Positions 36,009-45,204 are shown, counted from the first letter of the stretch. The stretch: 64,000 nucleotides of DNA from Gulosibacter sp. 10 (GCF_900163695.1 NZ_FUIC01000027.1:94807-158806); one strand, 5' to 3'. The notes: generated from the letters alone by a model not told the origin. Translations and numbers: made by a program.

Positions 36009-36899
36009 ATGAGTGAAGCAGTCGCCACCGCGGCCGTGCCCGCGCCCGTCGAGCCCTCGGGGCCGCGTCGCCGGGCGACGCTCGGCCGCGGACGCCGGGT
36101 GCTCGGCAACCTCGGGCTCGGACTCGCGATCCTCGTACTGCTCGTCGTGATCGCGTGGGCGATCTGGCCGGGCTTCTTCGCCCCCTACGACCCGCGGCAG
36201 CCGATCTCGGGCGCCCGGCTGCTGCCTCCCGGGGGCGAGCACCTGTTCGGCACCGACAACCTCAGCCAGGACCTCTATTCGCGCATGGTGCACGGCACGC
36301 GGGCCTCGCTGAGCGCGGCGGCCCTCGCCGTGGCGTGCGGATTCGTCGCGGGCAGCCTGCTGGGGCTCCTCGCGGGCTACCTCCGCGGCTGGATCGACGA
36401 GGCGCTCATGCGCGTCGTCGACGTGCTGCTCGCGATCCCCGCCATCCTCCTCTCGCTCGCGATCGTGGCGGCGCTCGGCTTCGGGACGCTCAACGTGGCG
36501 ATCGCGGTCGGCGTGACCTCGACGGCGGCGTTCGCGCGCGTCATGCGCTCGTCGACGCTCCGCGGCGCCGAGGCGGTCTACGTGGAGGCGGCGCGCATGA
36601 GCGGGGCGCGGTGGTACACGGTGATCGGCAGGCACGTGCTGCCGAACTCGATCGCGCCCGTGCTCGCCATGGCGGCGCTGGAGTTCGGCACGGCCCTGCT
36701 CGCGATCTCGGCGCTGAGCTATCTCGGCTTCGGCGCGCCGCCGGACGTTCCGGAATGGGGCGCCCAGGTCGCCGCCGGGCGCGACTACATCTCGACCGCC
36801 GGCTGGCTCACCGCCCTCCCCGGTCTCGTGATCGTCGCGGTCGTGCTCTCGGCGAGCGTGATCTCGAGCCGGCTCAACCGATTGGACCGCGGACGGTGA
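36009..36899 (+). CDS. ABC transporter permease (DppC/OppC type)
   Basis: The 296-residue second permease has an N-terminal cytoplasmic extension, then a first helix (about 36-58). HLFGTDNLSQDLYSRMVHGTRASL is the diagnostic block of DppC-type subunits. The EAA loop is VEAARMSGARWYTVIGRHVLPNS. GGAGGGAAGACC precedes the ATG, so translation is efficient. The stop overlaps the next start (GTGA), typical of a single operon. Confidence 0.92.
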   Translation: MSEAVATAAVPAPVEPSGPRRRATLGRGRRVLGNLGLGLAILVLLVVIAWAIWPGFFAPYDPRQPISGARLLPPGGEHLFGTDNLSQDLYSRMVHGTRASLSAAALAVACGFVAGSLLGLLAGYLRGWIDEALMRVVDVLLAIPAILLSLAIVAALGFGTLNVAIAVGVTSTAAFARVMRSSTLRGAEAVYVEAARMSGARWYTVIGRHVLPNSIAPVLAMAALEFGTALLAISALSYLGFGAPPDVPEWGAQVAAGRDYISTAGWLTALPGLVIVAVVLSASVISSRLNRLDRGR

Positions 36900-38581
36900 C
36901 CCCCGAAACGACGATGGAGAACGAAGTGACCCCACAGCCCGTCCGGGACGAGTCCCCGTGTCGCGCATTGCTCGAGATCGAGGATCTGCACGTGGACTAC
37001 GTCGTCGGCGGCCGCGAGGCCCCCGCCGTGCGCGGCGTCGATCTCGAGATCGGCCGGGGCGAGATCGTCGCGATCGTGGGGGAGTCCGGCTCGGGCAAGT
37101 CGACGGTCGCCCGCTCGATCCTCCACCTGCTCGCGGGCAACGCCCGGGTCCGCGCGGGCGGGCTCCGCTTCGACGGCCGCGATCTGCAGGGGCTCGGCCG
37201 CCGCGAGTGGCGGGACGTCCGGGGCCGGGAGATCGCGCTGGTGCCGCAGGACCCCACGCTGTCGCTCGACCCGCTGCTGCCGGTCGGCCGCCAGGTGGCC
37301 GAGACGCTGCGCATCCACGGCCTCGCGGAGAAGGCGGCCGCCGAGGAGCGGGCGGTGGCGCTGCTGGCCGAGGCCGGCATCCCCGAGCCCGCCGAGCGGG
37401 CGGGGCAGCTGCCCTCGGAGTTCTCGGGCGGCATGCGGCAGCGGGCGCTGATCGCCTCCGCGCTGGCCGGCGACCCGAAGCTGCTCATCGCCGACGAGCC
37501 CACCTCCGCGCTCGACGTCACCGTGCAGCGGCAGATCCTCGACCGGATCGAGGAGCTCCGCCGCGAGCGGGGCATCGCGGTGCTGCTCATCACGCACGAC
37601 CTGGGCGTCGCGGCCGACCGCGCCGATCGCGTGGTCGTGATGCAGCAGGGCGGGATCGTCGAGGCCGGCAGCGCCGAGCAGGTGCTGGCGAACCCCTCGC
37701 ATCCCTACACCAGGCGGCTCGTGGCCGCGGCGCCGGGGCTGAGCGCCGCCCGGGTGACCGAGCGGACCCCCGAGCCCGCGCCCGAGGCGCGGACGCTGCT
37801 GCGGCTCACCGACCTGCACAAGGAGTTCCGGGTGCGCGGCAGCGCGGAGACGGTGCGGGCCGTGGACGGCGTGAGCCTCGACATCCGCGAGGGCGAGACC
37901 TACGCGCTCGTCGGCGAGTCGGGATCCGGCAAGTCCACGACCGCGCGCCTGGCGCTGCACCTCGAACGCGCCGATGCGGGGCGGATCGAGTTCGCCGGCG
38001 AGGACGTCACGGGCTTCCGCGGGGAGCCCCTCCGCAGGCTGCGCCGCCGGTTCCAGCTCGTGCACCAGAGCCCGTTCGCCTCGCTGGACCCCGCGATGCG
38101 CATCGCCGAGATCGTCCGTGAGCCGCTGCGCTCCTTCAAGATCGGCACCAGGGCGGCGCAGCGCGAGCGCGTGGCCGAGCTCGTCGACGCGGTGTCGCTG
38201 CCCGCCGACGTGCTGTGGCGCCGGCCGGAGGAGCTCTCGGGAGGCCAGCGCCAGCGCGTGGCCATCGCCCGGGCGCTCGCCACCGAGCCGGAGTGCATCG
38301 TCCTCGACGAGGCCGTCTCGGCGCTCGACGTCTCCGTGCAGGCGCAGGTGCTCGAACTGCTCGCTCGGCTGCAGCGGGAGACCGGCGTCGCCTACCTCTT
38401 CATCACGCACGACCTCGGCGTCGTCCGCGAGATCTCGCATCGGGTCGGCGTGCTCCGGCGCGGCGAGCTCGTCGAGACCGGGCGCACCGACGAGGTCCTC
38501 GCGCACCCCGAGCATCCCTACACCCGATCGCTGATCGACGCGATCCCCGGCACCCGCCTCAACGGATCGACGAAGGAGTAA
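36896..38581 (+). CDS. Fused double ATP-binding protein of a peptide/nickel-type ABC transporter
   Basis: The 561-residue protein joins DppD-like and DppF-like ATPases in one chain. Domain 1 has Walker A GESGSGKST (K68), signature FSGGMRQR and Walker B LLIADEPTSALD. Domain 2 has Walker A GESGSGKST (K346), signature LSGGQRQR and Walker B CIVLDEAVSALD. The second has Ala in place of the common Pro after Glu, which still keeps the catalytic Glu. The first start (GTG 36896) overlaps the permease stop. Later in-frame starts are ATG 36914 and GTG 36926, the last with GGAG 6 nt upstream, so the N-terminus may be up to 10 residues shorter. Confidence 0.93.
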   Translation: MTPETTMENEVTPQPVRDESPCRALLEIEDLHVDYVVGGREAPAVRGVDLEIGRGEIVAIVGESGSGKSTVARSILHLLAGNARVRAGGLRFDGRDLQGLGRREWRDVRGREIALVPQDPTLSLDPLLPVGRQVAETLRIHGLAEKAAAEERAVALLAEAGIPEPAERAGQLPSEFSGGMRQRALIASALAGDPKLLIADEPTSALDVTVQRQILDRIEELRRERGIAVLLITHDLGVAADRADRVVVMQQGGIVEAGSAEQVLANPSHPYTRRLVAAAPGLSAARVTERTPEPAPEARTLLRLTDLHKEFRVRGSAETVRAVDGVSLDIREGETYALVGESGSGKSTTARLALHLERADAGRIEFAGEDVTGFRGEPLRRLRRRFQLVHQSPFASLDPAMRIAEIVREPLRSFKIGTRAAQRERVAELVDAVSLPADVLWRRPEELSGGQRQRVAIARALATEPECIVLDEAVSALDVSVQAQVLELLARLQRETGVAYLFITHDLGVVREISHRVGVLRRGELVETGRTDEVLAHPEHPYTRSLIDAIPGTRLNGSTKE

Positions 38582-38584
38582 GTC

Positions 38585-39751
38585 ATGACCCGCACCCAGT
38601 TCGGCCTCGCACTCGGGGTCAACGGCCTCGGATGGGATCCTGCGGCCGGCGGCGGCGCCGGCGCCGCCGACCCGGCGTTCTGGTCGCGCACGGCGATCGC
38701 CGCCGAGGCCGCCGGCTTCGACGTGCTCACCTTCGAGGACGCCCCCGCGCTCGCCGCCGGCTCCGGCCAGCCGGCGCGACTCGACTCCTTCTCGCTCGCG
38801 AGCTGGCTCGCGCCGCAGACGAGCCGCATCGGCCTCGTCCCCGCGGGCACGACCGCGCTGCAGGAGCCCTTCCACGTCGCGACCGCGACGCAGACCCTCG
38901 ACTTCGCCTCCCTCGGCCGCGCCGGGCTGCGCCTGCGGATCGGGCTCGCCGAGGAGGAGTTCGCCGCCTACGGCAAGGAGGGCTTCGGCCGCATCGAGGA
39001 GATCAACGCGCTGCCCGAGGCCGAGCGGGACGCGGTGCTCCGCCGCCCGTTCGACGAGGCGCTGGAATTCGCGCAGATCGTCCGGCTGCTCTGGGACTCG
39101 TGGCAGGACGACGCCGAGATCCGCGACGTCGCGACGGGCCGCTTCCTCGACGCGGACCGCATCCACAACCCCGAGTTCCGCGGGCGGTTCCTGTCGGTGC
39201 ACGGCGCGTCGATCACGCCGCGGTCGCCGCAGGGCCAGCCGCCGGTCTTCGCGCTCGCGCACCAGCGCATCCCCTACGAGTTCGCCGCCGCCACCGCCGA
39301 CGTGGCCTTCATCACCCCCTTCGACGACGCCGACCTCGACGCGCGCCGCGCCGAGGCGCTGGCGGCGATCGACCGGACGGGCAGAACCGGGCAGCCCCTG
39401 CAGCTCTGGGCGGACATCGCCGTCTCATTGACGGGGGATCGCGGCGCCGCGGCGCCGACCGCGCTCGACACCGGGGTCTACGCGTCGTCCGCCGCGGAGC
39501 TCGTCGACCGCATCCTCGCCTGGCGCGAGCGCGGCATCGAGGGCATCCGGCTGCGCCCGCTCGACACCGAGCGCGATCTCGAGCGCCTGGCCGAGGAGGT
39601 GCTGCCCGCCCTCCGCGAGGCGGGCGCGGCGCCGGCGTCCGAGACCGGGACGCTCCGCGATCGACTCGGCCTGCCCGAGGCCGCGAACCGCTTCACCGGC
39701 GAAGCACCGTTCACCGCAGCATTCAACGCGCCCGAGGAGGCCCGCGCATGA
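38585..39751 (+). CDS. Luciferase-like FMN-dependent monooxygenase (LLM class), first of two
   Basis: This 388-residue protein has the F420/FMN-type TIM-barrel of bacterial luciferases. It begins TQFGLALGVNGLGWDP; SRIGLVPAGTTALQEPFHVATATQTLDFASLGRAGLRLRIG is the conserved strand-helix block, and PPVFALAHQRIPYEFAAATADVAFITP lies in the second half. LLM enzymes use reduced flavin to cleave C-S, C-N or C-C bonds or to oxidise aldehydes. AAGGAG precedes the ATG. It is coupled to the second monooxygenase through ATGA. It differs from that partner in length and motifs, so the two likely catalyse successive steps and are not a recent duplication. Confidence 0.9.
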   Translation: MTRTQFGLALGVNGLGWDPAAGGGAGAADPAFWSRTAIAAEAAGFDVLTFEDAPALAAGSGQPARLDSFSLASWLAPQTSRIGLVPAGTTALQEPFHVATATQTLDFASLGRAGLRLRIGLAEEEFAAYGKEGFGRIEEINALPEAERDAVLRRPFDEALEFAQIVRLLWDSWQDDAEIRDVATGRFLDADRIHNPEFRGRFLSVHGASITPRSPQGQPPVFALAHQRIPYEFAAATADVAFITPFDDADLDARRAEALAAIDRTGRTGQPLQLWADIAVSLTGDRGAAAPTALDTGVYASSAAELVDRILAWRERGIEGIRLRPLDTERDLERLAEEVLPALREAGAAPASETGTLRDRLGLPEAANRFTGEAPFTAAFNAPEEARA

Positions 39752-41079
39752 CCAGCCACCGCCAGATCCGCTTCGCCGCCCACTTCCCGGGCGTCAACCA
39801 GCAGACCGTGTGGTCGGACCCGGCCTCCGGCAGCCAGATCGCGTTCGAGTCCTTCCGCCGCTTCGCGGAGGTCGCCGAGCGCGGGCTCATGGACTACGTC
39901 TTCCTCGCCGAGGGGCTCCGGCTGCGCGAGCAGAACGGCCGGCTGCACGAGCTCGACGTGGCGGGACGCCCCAACACGGTGGGGATCCTCTCCGCGCTCG
40001 CCGCGGTCACCGAGCACATCGGGCTCATCGGCACGCTGTCGGCCACCTTCAACGAGCCCGCCGACCTGGCCCGCCAGCTGCAGACGCTCAACGTGCTCTC
40101 GAACGGCCGGGCCGGGTGGAACATCGTCACCACCTCGAACGAGTTCACCGGCGCGAACTTCCGCCGCGGCTACTACCTGCCGCCCGAGCAGCGGTACCCG
40201 CGGGCGCAGGCCGTCGTGGACGCCGCGCGGGGCATCTGGCGGGCGAAGCCGGGCGACCCGGCCACCGAGGTGGCCACCGGCCACGAGTTCTTCGAGATCC
40301 GGACCACCGGGACGATCCCCGCCGAGCCCGGCTTCGAGCCGGTGCTGGTGCAGGCGGGCATGTCGGAGGTCGGCCGGGACTTCGCGGCGACCAACGCCGA
40401 CGTGATCTTCTCGCACTACGCGGACCTCGAGCAGGCGCGCGCCTTCCGGGAGGACGTCTCGCGGCGGCTGCTCGAGCGGGGCCGCCGGCCCGAGGACCTC
40501 AAGGTGATGCCCGCCACGGCGTTCGCGATCGGCGACACCCCCGAGGAGGCGCAGGAGCGCTCGCTCGAGATCCGCCGCGCGCAGGTGAGCCCGCAGACCG
40601 CGATCTCCTACATCGAGCAGGTGTGGGGCCGCGACCTGTCGGACCACGACCCGGACGGGCCGCTGCCGTCCTTCGACCCCGCCGACGACCACGTCGCCGC
40701 GGGCTGGGTGAACACCTACCAGGACCGTCACGCCCGGGCCGCGGCCTGGCGGGAGCTGTCGGAGCGCGAGCATCTCTCGATCCGGGATATCGCGATCCGC
40801 GAGTACGGCGGGCCGAACTTCGTCGGCACGCCCGAGCAGATCGCGGACGAGATGATCCGCGCCGTCGACGGCGGCGCGGCGGACGGCTTCACCCTCATCG
40901 GGCACCTCGTGCCGGACGGCCTGCTCGAGTTCGTCGAGCGGGTCGTCCCGATCCTGCAGGAGCGCGGGGCCTACCGCACCGAGTACCCCGAGCGGGCGTC
41001 GCTGCGCGAGCTCATGGGTACCCGGGCCGCGCCATTCGACGTCGACCGGGTGCGGTCGCGCCCGGAGGCCCGGGTATGA
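39748..41079 (+). CDS. NtaA/SnaA/DszA-type FMN-dependent monooxygenase (LLM class), second of two
   Basis: The 443-residue enzyme is longer than the first LLM protein and belongs to the NtaA/SnaA/SoxA(DszA) subgroup. It has the typical opening RQIRFAAHFPGVNQQTVW and the block SNGRAGWNIVTTSNEFTGANF, with RYPRAQAVVDAARGIW and the later FVGTPEQIADEM. Known members oxidise nitrilotriacetate, sulfones, dimethyl sulfide or long alkanes using FMNH2 from a separate reductase. The substrate is unknown here. ATG overlaps the upstream stop, and its own stop overlaps the next ATG, so three genes are translationally coupled. No flavin reductase gene of the usual small type lies in this operon. Confidence 0.92.
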   Translation: MTSHRQIRFAAHFPGVNQQTVWSDPASGSQIAFESFRRFAEVAERGLMDYVFLAEGLRLREQNGRLHELDVAGRPNTVGILSALAAVTEHIGLIGTLSATFNEPADLARQLQTLNVLSNGRAGWNIVTTSNEFTGANFRRGYYLPPEQRYPRAQAVVDAARGIWRAKPGDPATEVATGHEFFEIRTTGTIPAEPGFEPVLVQAGMSEVGRDFAATNADVIFSHYADLEQARAFREDVSRRLLERGRRPEDLKVMPATAFAIGDTPEEAQERSLEIRRAQVSPQTAISYIEQVWGRDLSDHDPDGPLPSFDPADDHVAAGWVNTYQDRHARAAAWRELSEREHLSIRDIAIREYGGPNFVGTPEQIADEMIRAVDGGAADGFTLIGHLVPDGLLEFVERVVPILQERGAYRTEYPERASLRELMGTRAAPFDVDRVRSRPEARV

Positions 41080-43145
41080 CCGGACCCACGCGTCGCGCGG
41101 CCAGGCTCGTCGACCACGACGGGCACCTCGCGACGCGCTGCATCACCTTCGTGGGGGCGGGACCGCGCACTGCCGGGATCGTCGAGCGGCTCATCGCGAG
41201 CCAGCCCGAGATCGACGACCGCCCGCTCATCCTGCACCTGATCGACCCGCACCCGCCCGGCGCGGGCCGGATCTGGCGCGACGCCCAGTCGAGCCTGCTC
41301 AAGCTCAACTCGATGGCCTGCGACATCACCATGTTCACGGACGAGTCCTGCACGATCGACGGCCCGGTGCGCCCGGGGCCGACGCTCGCGGAATGGGCGG
41401 AGCAGGTGCGCGCCGGGCGCATCCGGGGCGTGGACCTCGACGAGGGGACCTCGCCGGCCCTCCGTCTCGAGCTCGAGGAGCTCGGGCCGACGAGCTTCCC
41501 CTCGCGACGGCTGCACGAGCGCTACATGACGTGGTTCCTCGAGCAGGCCGTGGACGGCCTCGGCGCCGGATCGAAGGTCATGTGGCACCGGGACGAGGTC
41601 GTGCGCGTGAGCGACGACCCCTGCGGCGCGCAGGTGGTCACGCTCGCGAGCGGCGACGAGCTCACGACCGACCTCGTCATCTACTCCTTCGGCCACCTCG
41701 GCAGCGAGCTCATGGGAGAGGGCAAGTACCTCCTCGACTTCGCGGCGATGAAGGGCGCCAAGTACCTCGAGCCCTGCTATACGGCGGATGCCGACCTCGA
41801 CCGCTTCGAGCCCGGCGAGGAGGTCCTCGTGCGGGGCATGGGCCTCGCCGCGATCGACCTGCTCGTGCTCATGAACGAGGGGCGCGGCGGCCGGTTCGTC
41901 CGCGAGGACGGGCGCCTGCGCTACCACCCCTCCGGCCGCGAGTCCACGCTGCTGCTCGGCTCGCGCCGCGGCGTGCCGTACCGCTCGAAGGTGTCCTCCG
42001 TGCCGCGCGGCGACGCGTACGCGCCCCGCTACTTCACGGCGGACATCGCGAAGCGGATCGCCGCGACCACCCGCGGCCTCGACTTCAGCGACCACCTGTA
42101 TCCGCTCATCCGCCGGGAGCTGCTGCACGGCTACTACCTCGAGCTCTTCACCGGCTCGCCCGACCGCGTGGCCATGCCCTGGGAGGACTTCCGCGAGGGG
42201 CTCGACCATCTCGATCTCGACGGGGCGCCGTTCCACGAGCTCGTGGCCCGGGCGGTGCCGGACGAGGCCGACCGGCTCGACCTCGCGCGCTTCGACAGGC
42301 CCCTCGCCGGGGTGGAGTTCGAGTCCGCCGAGGAGCTGCAGTGCTGGACCCGGGAGTACGTGCTCGACAACGTCGAGCGCAGCACGGATCCGCGCTACTC
42401 GGAGTGGCAGGCGCTGTTCAACGCGATGCTCTTCGCCTACCTCGCCGCCTCGGAGATTTCCACCTCGCCTAATTGGGACGGCACGTCCTACGTGCGCGAG
42501 TACCAGCGGCGCTGGTACAAGTTCTTCAGCTACGTCGGCTCGGGGCCGCCGCCGGAGCGGCTCGAGGAGCTCGTCGCGCTCTCGGAGGCGGGGGTCGTCG
42601 AATTCCTGGGCGCGGGCGTGCTCGTGCATGCGGATCCGGAGACGGGCGAGTTCGTGGCGCGGAGCGCGAGCGTGCCCGGCGAGCGCCGCACCCGCGCGCT
42701 CATCGACGCCTGGCTCCCCGAGGCGAGCATCGAGCACACCGATTCGCCGGTGCTCCGGGATCTGATCGGCTCGGGGGTCGGCCGCGAGCAGCAGGTGGGC
42801 CCCGTCACGAGCGGCCTGGTCGAGGTGCGGCAGTCCGACGCGCGCGTGATCCGCCGAGGCGGCGGCGTCCACCCCCGCCGGTTCGCGGTCGGCCCGGGCA
42901 CCAGCCGGCCGAACGCGGGCGCGTTCTCGCGCCCGCGCATCAACGCCCTCGCGTTCCGGGAGTGGGACTCGGTGGCCCGGGCCGTGCTGCTGGAGCTGCG
43001 GCGCATCCGGGACGAGGCCGGGACGCCGTACGAGCCCCCGGCCTCCGAGCGGCCCGAGCGGGATCCGCAGGATCTGGCCGACGCGTTCGACTCGGCGGCC
43101 TACTACACCCCCGACGCCGGTGCGGAGGACCTCGTCGGCCGCTGA
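41076..43145 (+). CDS. Large FAD/NAD(P)-binding protein of unknown function, last gene of the operon
   Basis: The 689-residue protein starts with a dinucleotide-binding motif (GAGPRTAG at 27-34 in ITFVGAGPRTAGIVERL). The layout WRDAQSSLLKLNSMACDITMF and the later FPSRRLHERYMTWFLEQA resemble the NAD_binding_9 family of FAD/NAD(P)-binding proteins, related to N-hydroxylating monooxygenases and siderophore hydroxylases. LVIYSFGHLGSELMG and VRGMGLAAIDLLVLM look like the second nucleotide-binding strand region. The C-terminal 250 residues have no motif I can name. Coupling to the NtaA-type monooxygenase by ATGA argues for joint action, for instance flavin reduction or a further hydroxylation. Not a transporter part. 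Confidence 0.78.
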   Translation: MTGPTRRAARLVDHDGHLATRCITFVGAGPRTAGIVERLIASQPEIDDRPLILHLIDPHPPGAGRIWRDAQSSLLKLNSMACDITMFTDESCTIDGPVRPGPTLAEWAEQVRAGRIRGVDLDEGTSPALRLELEELGPTSFPSRRLHERYMTWFLEQAVDGLGAGSKVMWHRDEVVRVSDDPCGAQVVTLASGDELTTDLVIYSFGHLGSELMGEGKYLLDFAAMKGAKYLEPCYTADADLDRFEPGEEVLVRGMGLAAIDLLVLMNEGRGGRFVREDGRLRYHPSGRESTLLLGSRRGVPYRSKVSSVPRGDAYAPRYFTADIAKRIAATTRGLDFSDHLYPLIRRELLHGYYLELFTGSPDRVAMPWEDFREGLDHLDLDGAPFHELVARAVPDEADRLDLARFDRPLAGVEFESAEELQCWTREYVLDNVERSTDPRYSEWQALFNAMLFAYLAASEISTSPNWDGTSYVREYQRRWYKFFSYVGSGPPPERLEELVALSEAGVVEFLGAGVLVHADPETGEFVARSASVPGERRTRALIDAWLPEASIEHTDSPVLRDLIGSGVGREQQVGPVTSGLVEVRQSDARVIRRGGGVHPRRFAVGPGTSRPNAGAFSRPRINALAFREWDSVARAVLLELRRIRDEAGTPYEPPASERPERDPQDLADAFDSAAYYTPDAGAEDLVGR

Positions 43146-43151
43146 TCCCCA

Positions 43152-43157
43152 TAAGCT
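43152..43157 (+). promoter_or_regulatory. -10 hexamer of a leaderless promoter for the M20 peptidase
   Basis: TAAGCT ends 7 nt before the ATG at 43165; no ribosome binding site is present. It lies directly after the stop of the preceding operon, so the peptidase probably has its own transcript. Confidence 0.55.
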
Positions 43158-43164
43158 GTGGTGC

Positions 43165-44577
43165 ATGACTGAATCTTCTGCAGAGGACATCGGGGCGGAT
43201 CTCCGCGAACGCGTGCGGCTCGGGATGCCGGACGTGATCGCCCGCCTGTGCGATCTCGTCCGCATCCCCTCCGTGAGCTGGGACGAGTTCGACCGCGAGC
43301 CGGTGCGCCGCAGCGCGGAGGCCGTCGCGGGCCTGCTCGAGGCGACCGGGCTGTTCGACTCGATCGAGGTGCGGCAGTACGACGACGTCGAGGGCCGCCC
43401 GGGGCAGCCCGCGGTGCTCGCGCACCGACCGCCGCTCGAGGGCCGGCCCACGGTGCTGCTGTACGCGCACCACGACGTCCAGCCGCCCGGGGACCCGGCC
43501 GACTGGCGCACGCCCGCCTTCGAGCCCACCGTGATCGGCGACCGCCTGTACGGCCGCGGGGCGAGCGACGACAAGTCCGGGGTGCTCGTGCACATCGGCG
43601 CCCTCGAGGCGCTCCGCGACGTGCTGGAGTCGCGCGGCGAGCCGCTCGGCGTCGGGATCTCGGTGCTCGTCGAGGGCGAGGAGGAGAACGGCTCGCGCAG
43701 CTTCGACCGCTTCCTCGAGCACCACCGCCGCGAGCTCGAGGCGGACTACATCATCGTCGCCGACAGCGACAACGTCTCGGCCGAGACCCCGTCGCTCACC
43801 GTGGCCCTGCGGGGCAACGTCGCGTTCAACCTGCGCATCCGCACGCTGGAGCACGCCTCGCACTCGGGCATGTACGGCGGCCTGGCGCCGGACGCGATGC
43901 TCGCGGCCGTCCGGCTGCTGAACACGCTCTGGGACGAGCACGGCGCCGTGGCGGTGCCCGGGCTGCGCTCCTACGACGGGGAGGTGCCCGAGGCCGATGC
44001 CGAGGAGCTGGCCGCGGAGGCCGGCGTCCTCGGCGGCCGGCTCATCGGCACCGGGCCGCTCAACTCGCGCATGTGGTTCCAGCCCTCGATCACCGTGACG
44101 GGCATCGACGCGCCCGATGTCGCGAACGCCTCGAACACGCTGCTGCCCGAGGTGCGCGTCCGCATCTCCGGCCGGGTGGCCCCGGGGCAGACGGGGGAGT
44201 CGTACGCCGAGGCGCTGCTCGCGCACCTGCGCGCGAACGCGCCGTTCGGGGCGCGGCTCGAGGTCGAGTCGATGGACATCGGCGAGCCGTTCCTCGTCGA
44301 CCCCGACGCGGAGGGCGTGGCGCGGATGACCCGCGCGATGGGCGAGGCCTGGGGCCGGCCGGCCGGCCGCACCGGCATCGGCGGCTCGATCCCCATGATC
44401 TCGAGCCTCGTGGAGACGTTCCCCGCCGCGCAGGTGCTCGTCACCGGCGTCGAGGATCCGGGGACGCTCGCGCACTCGCCGAACGAGTCCCAGCACCTCG
44501 GCGTGCTCCGGCGCGCGATCGAGAGCGAGGCGAGATTCCTCGCGGGATTGCTCGCCGCGGGCGCGGACGGGGAATAA
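43165..44577 (+). CDS. M20 family metallopeptidase (dipeptidase)
   Basis: The 470-residue zinc peptidase has the M20 ligands in LLYAHHDVQP (His), GRGASDDKSG (Asp), the catalytic and ligand Glu pair in VEGEEENGS, DSD further on, and the terminal His in LAHSPNES. A lid/dimerisation domain lies between about residues 210 and 330. M20 enzymes of this length are usually dipeptidases or related amidohydrolases. I chose ATG 43165 because it lies 7 nt after a -10 box and because upstream residues are unconserved. It may act on an imported product of the preceding transporter operon, but it has its own promoter and this link is speculative. Confidence 0.9.
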   Translation: MTESSAEDIGADLRERVRLGMPDVIARLCDLVRIPSVSWDEFDREPVRRSAEAVAGLLEATGLFDSIEVRQYDDVEGRPGQPAVLAHRPPLEGRPTVLLYAHHDVQPPGDPADWRTPAFEPTVIGDRLYGRGASDDKSGVLVHIGALEALRDVLESRGEPLGVGISVLVEGEEENGSRSFDRFLEHHRRELEADYIIVADSDNVSAETPSLTVALRGNVAFNLRIRTLEHASHSGMYGGLAPDAMLAAVRLLNTLWDEHGAVAVPGLRSYDGEVPEADAEELAAEAGVLGGRLIGTGPLNSRMWFQPSITVTGIDAPDVANASNTLLPEVRVRISGRVAPGQTGESYAEALLAHLRANAPFGARLEVESMDIGEPFLVDPDAEGVARMTRAMGEAWGRPAGRTGIGGSIPMISSLVETFPAAQVLVTGVEDPGTLAHSPNESQHLGVLRRAIESEARFLAGLLAAGADGE

Positions 44578-44653
44578 TCGAATCGACGACGGCGTTATGC
44601 AGTTGAAGACGCGGGAGCCGCGTCGGACGCCGTCCCAGGACAATGGAGGAAGC

Positions 44654-45019
44654 ATGACGACCACGCTTGAGGGCATCACCGTGACGGAGAACACGCACAA
44701 CGTCGCGCTCACCGCGACGGCGGTCGAGAAGGTGAAGGCCCTGCTGAACCAGGAGGGACGGAGCGACCTGCGCCTGCGCATCGCGGTGCAGCCGGGCGGC
44801 TGCTCGGGGCTCATCTACCAGCTCTACTTCGACGAGCGCGAGCTCGAGAACGACGCCTGCGTCGACTTCGACGGCGTCGAGCTCATCGTCGACGAGATGA
44901 GCGCGCCGTACCTCGACGGAGCGCAGATCGACTTCTCCGACACGATCGAGAAGCAGGGCTTCTCGATCGACAACCCGAACGCCTCGGGCAGCTGCGCCTG
45001 CGGCGATTCGTTCCACTAG
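44654..45019 (+). CDS. erpA: Iron-sulfur cluster insertion protein ErpA (A-type carrier)
   Basis: The 121-residue A-type carrier has the three conserved cysteines, one in QPGGCSGLIY and two in SCACGDSF. It delivers Fe-S clusters to apo-proteins. One client in this window would be the Rieske protein QcrA. An in-frame upstream ATG at 44597 is possible, but 44654 has a strong GGAGGA site and gives the family length. Terminated by an unusually long hairpin. Confidence 0.93.
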   Translation: MTTTLEGITVTENTHNVALTATAVEKVKALLNQEGRSDLRLRIAVQPGGCSGLIYQLYFDERELENDACVDFDGVELIVDEMSAPYLDGAQIDFSDTIEKQGFSIDNPNASGSCACGDSFH

Positions 45020-45039
45020 CGATGGCCGTCGACGCGCCG

Positions 45040-45092
45040 AAACGCACCGCGGGTGCGCGCATCCTCCCGATGCGCGCACCCGCGGTGCGTTT
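45040..45092 (+). terminator. Very long hairpin terminator after erpA
   Basis: A perfect 24-bp stem (45040-45063 with 45069-45092) has a 5-nt loop and ends in a short T-run (45090-45092). It separates erpA from the ctaC promoter. Confidence 0.9.
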
Positions 45093-45161
45093 CCCTCCGA
45101 AGCCCGGCGGATGCTCGCCACGCGGGCGCCCCGGCGTGACGAGCCCCTGACCAAAACGGGC

Positions 45162-45167
45162 TACACT
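45162..45167 (+). promoter_or_regulatory. -10 hexamer of the ctaC-ctaD-ctaF promoter
   Basis: TACACT lies 37 bp before the preferred ctaC GTG. The leader would be about 30 nt and includes the AAAGG ribosome binding site. Confidence 0.5.
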
Positions 45168-45204
45168 GGGAATCATCTGTATGCGTCTTCTCGAAAGGTC
45201 CAAC

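Noticed and set aside
38585-41079. The two monooxygenase genes as a recent tandem duplication
   Set aside because: They differ in length (388 and 443) and belong to different LLM subgroups by motifs, so they are separate functions.
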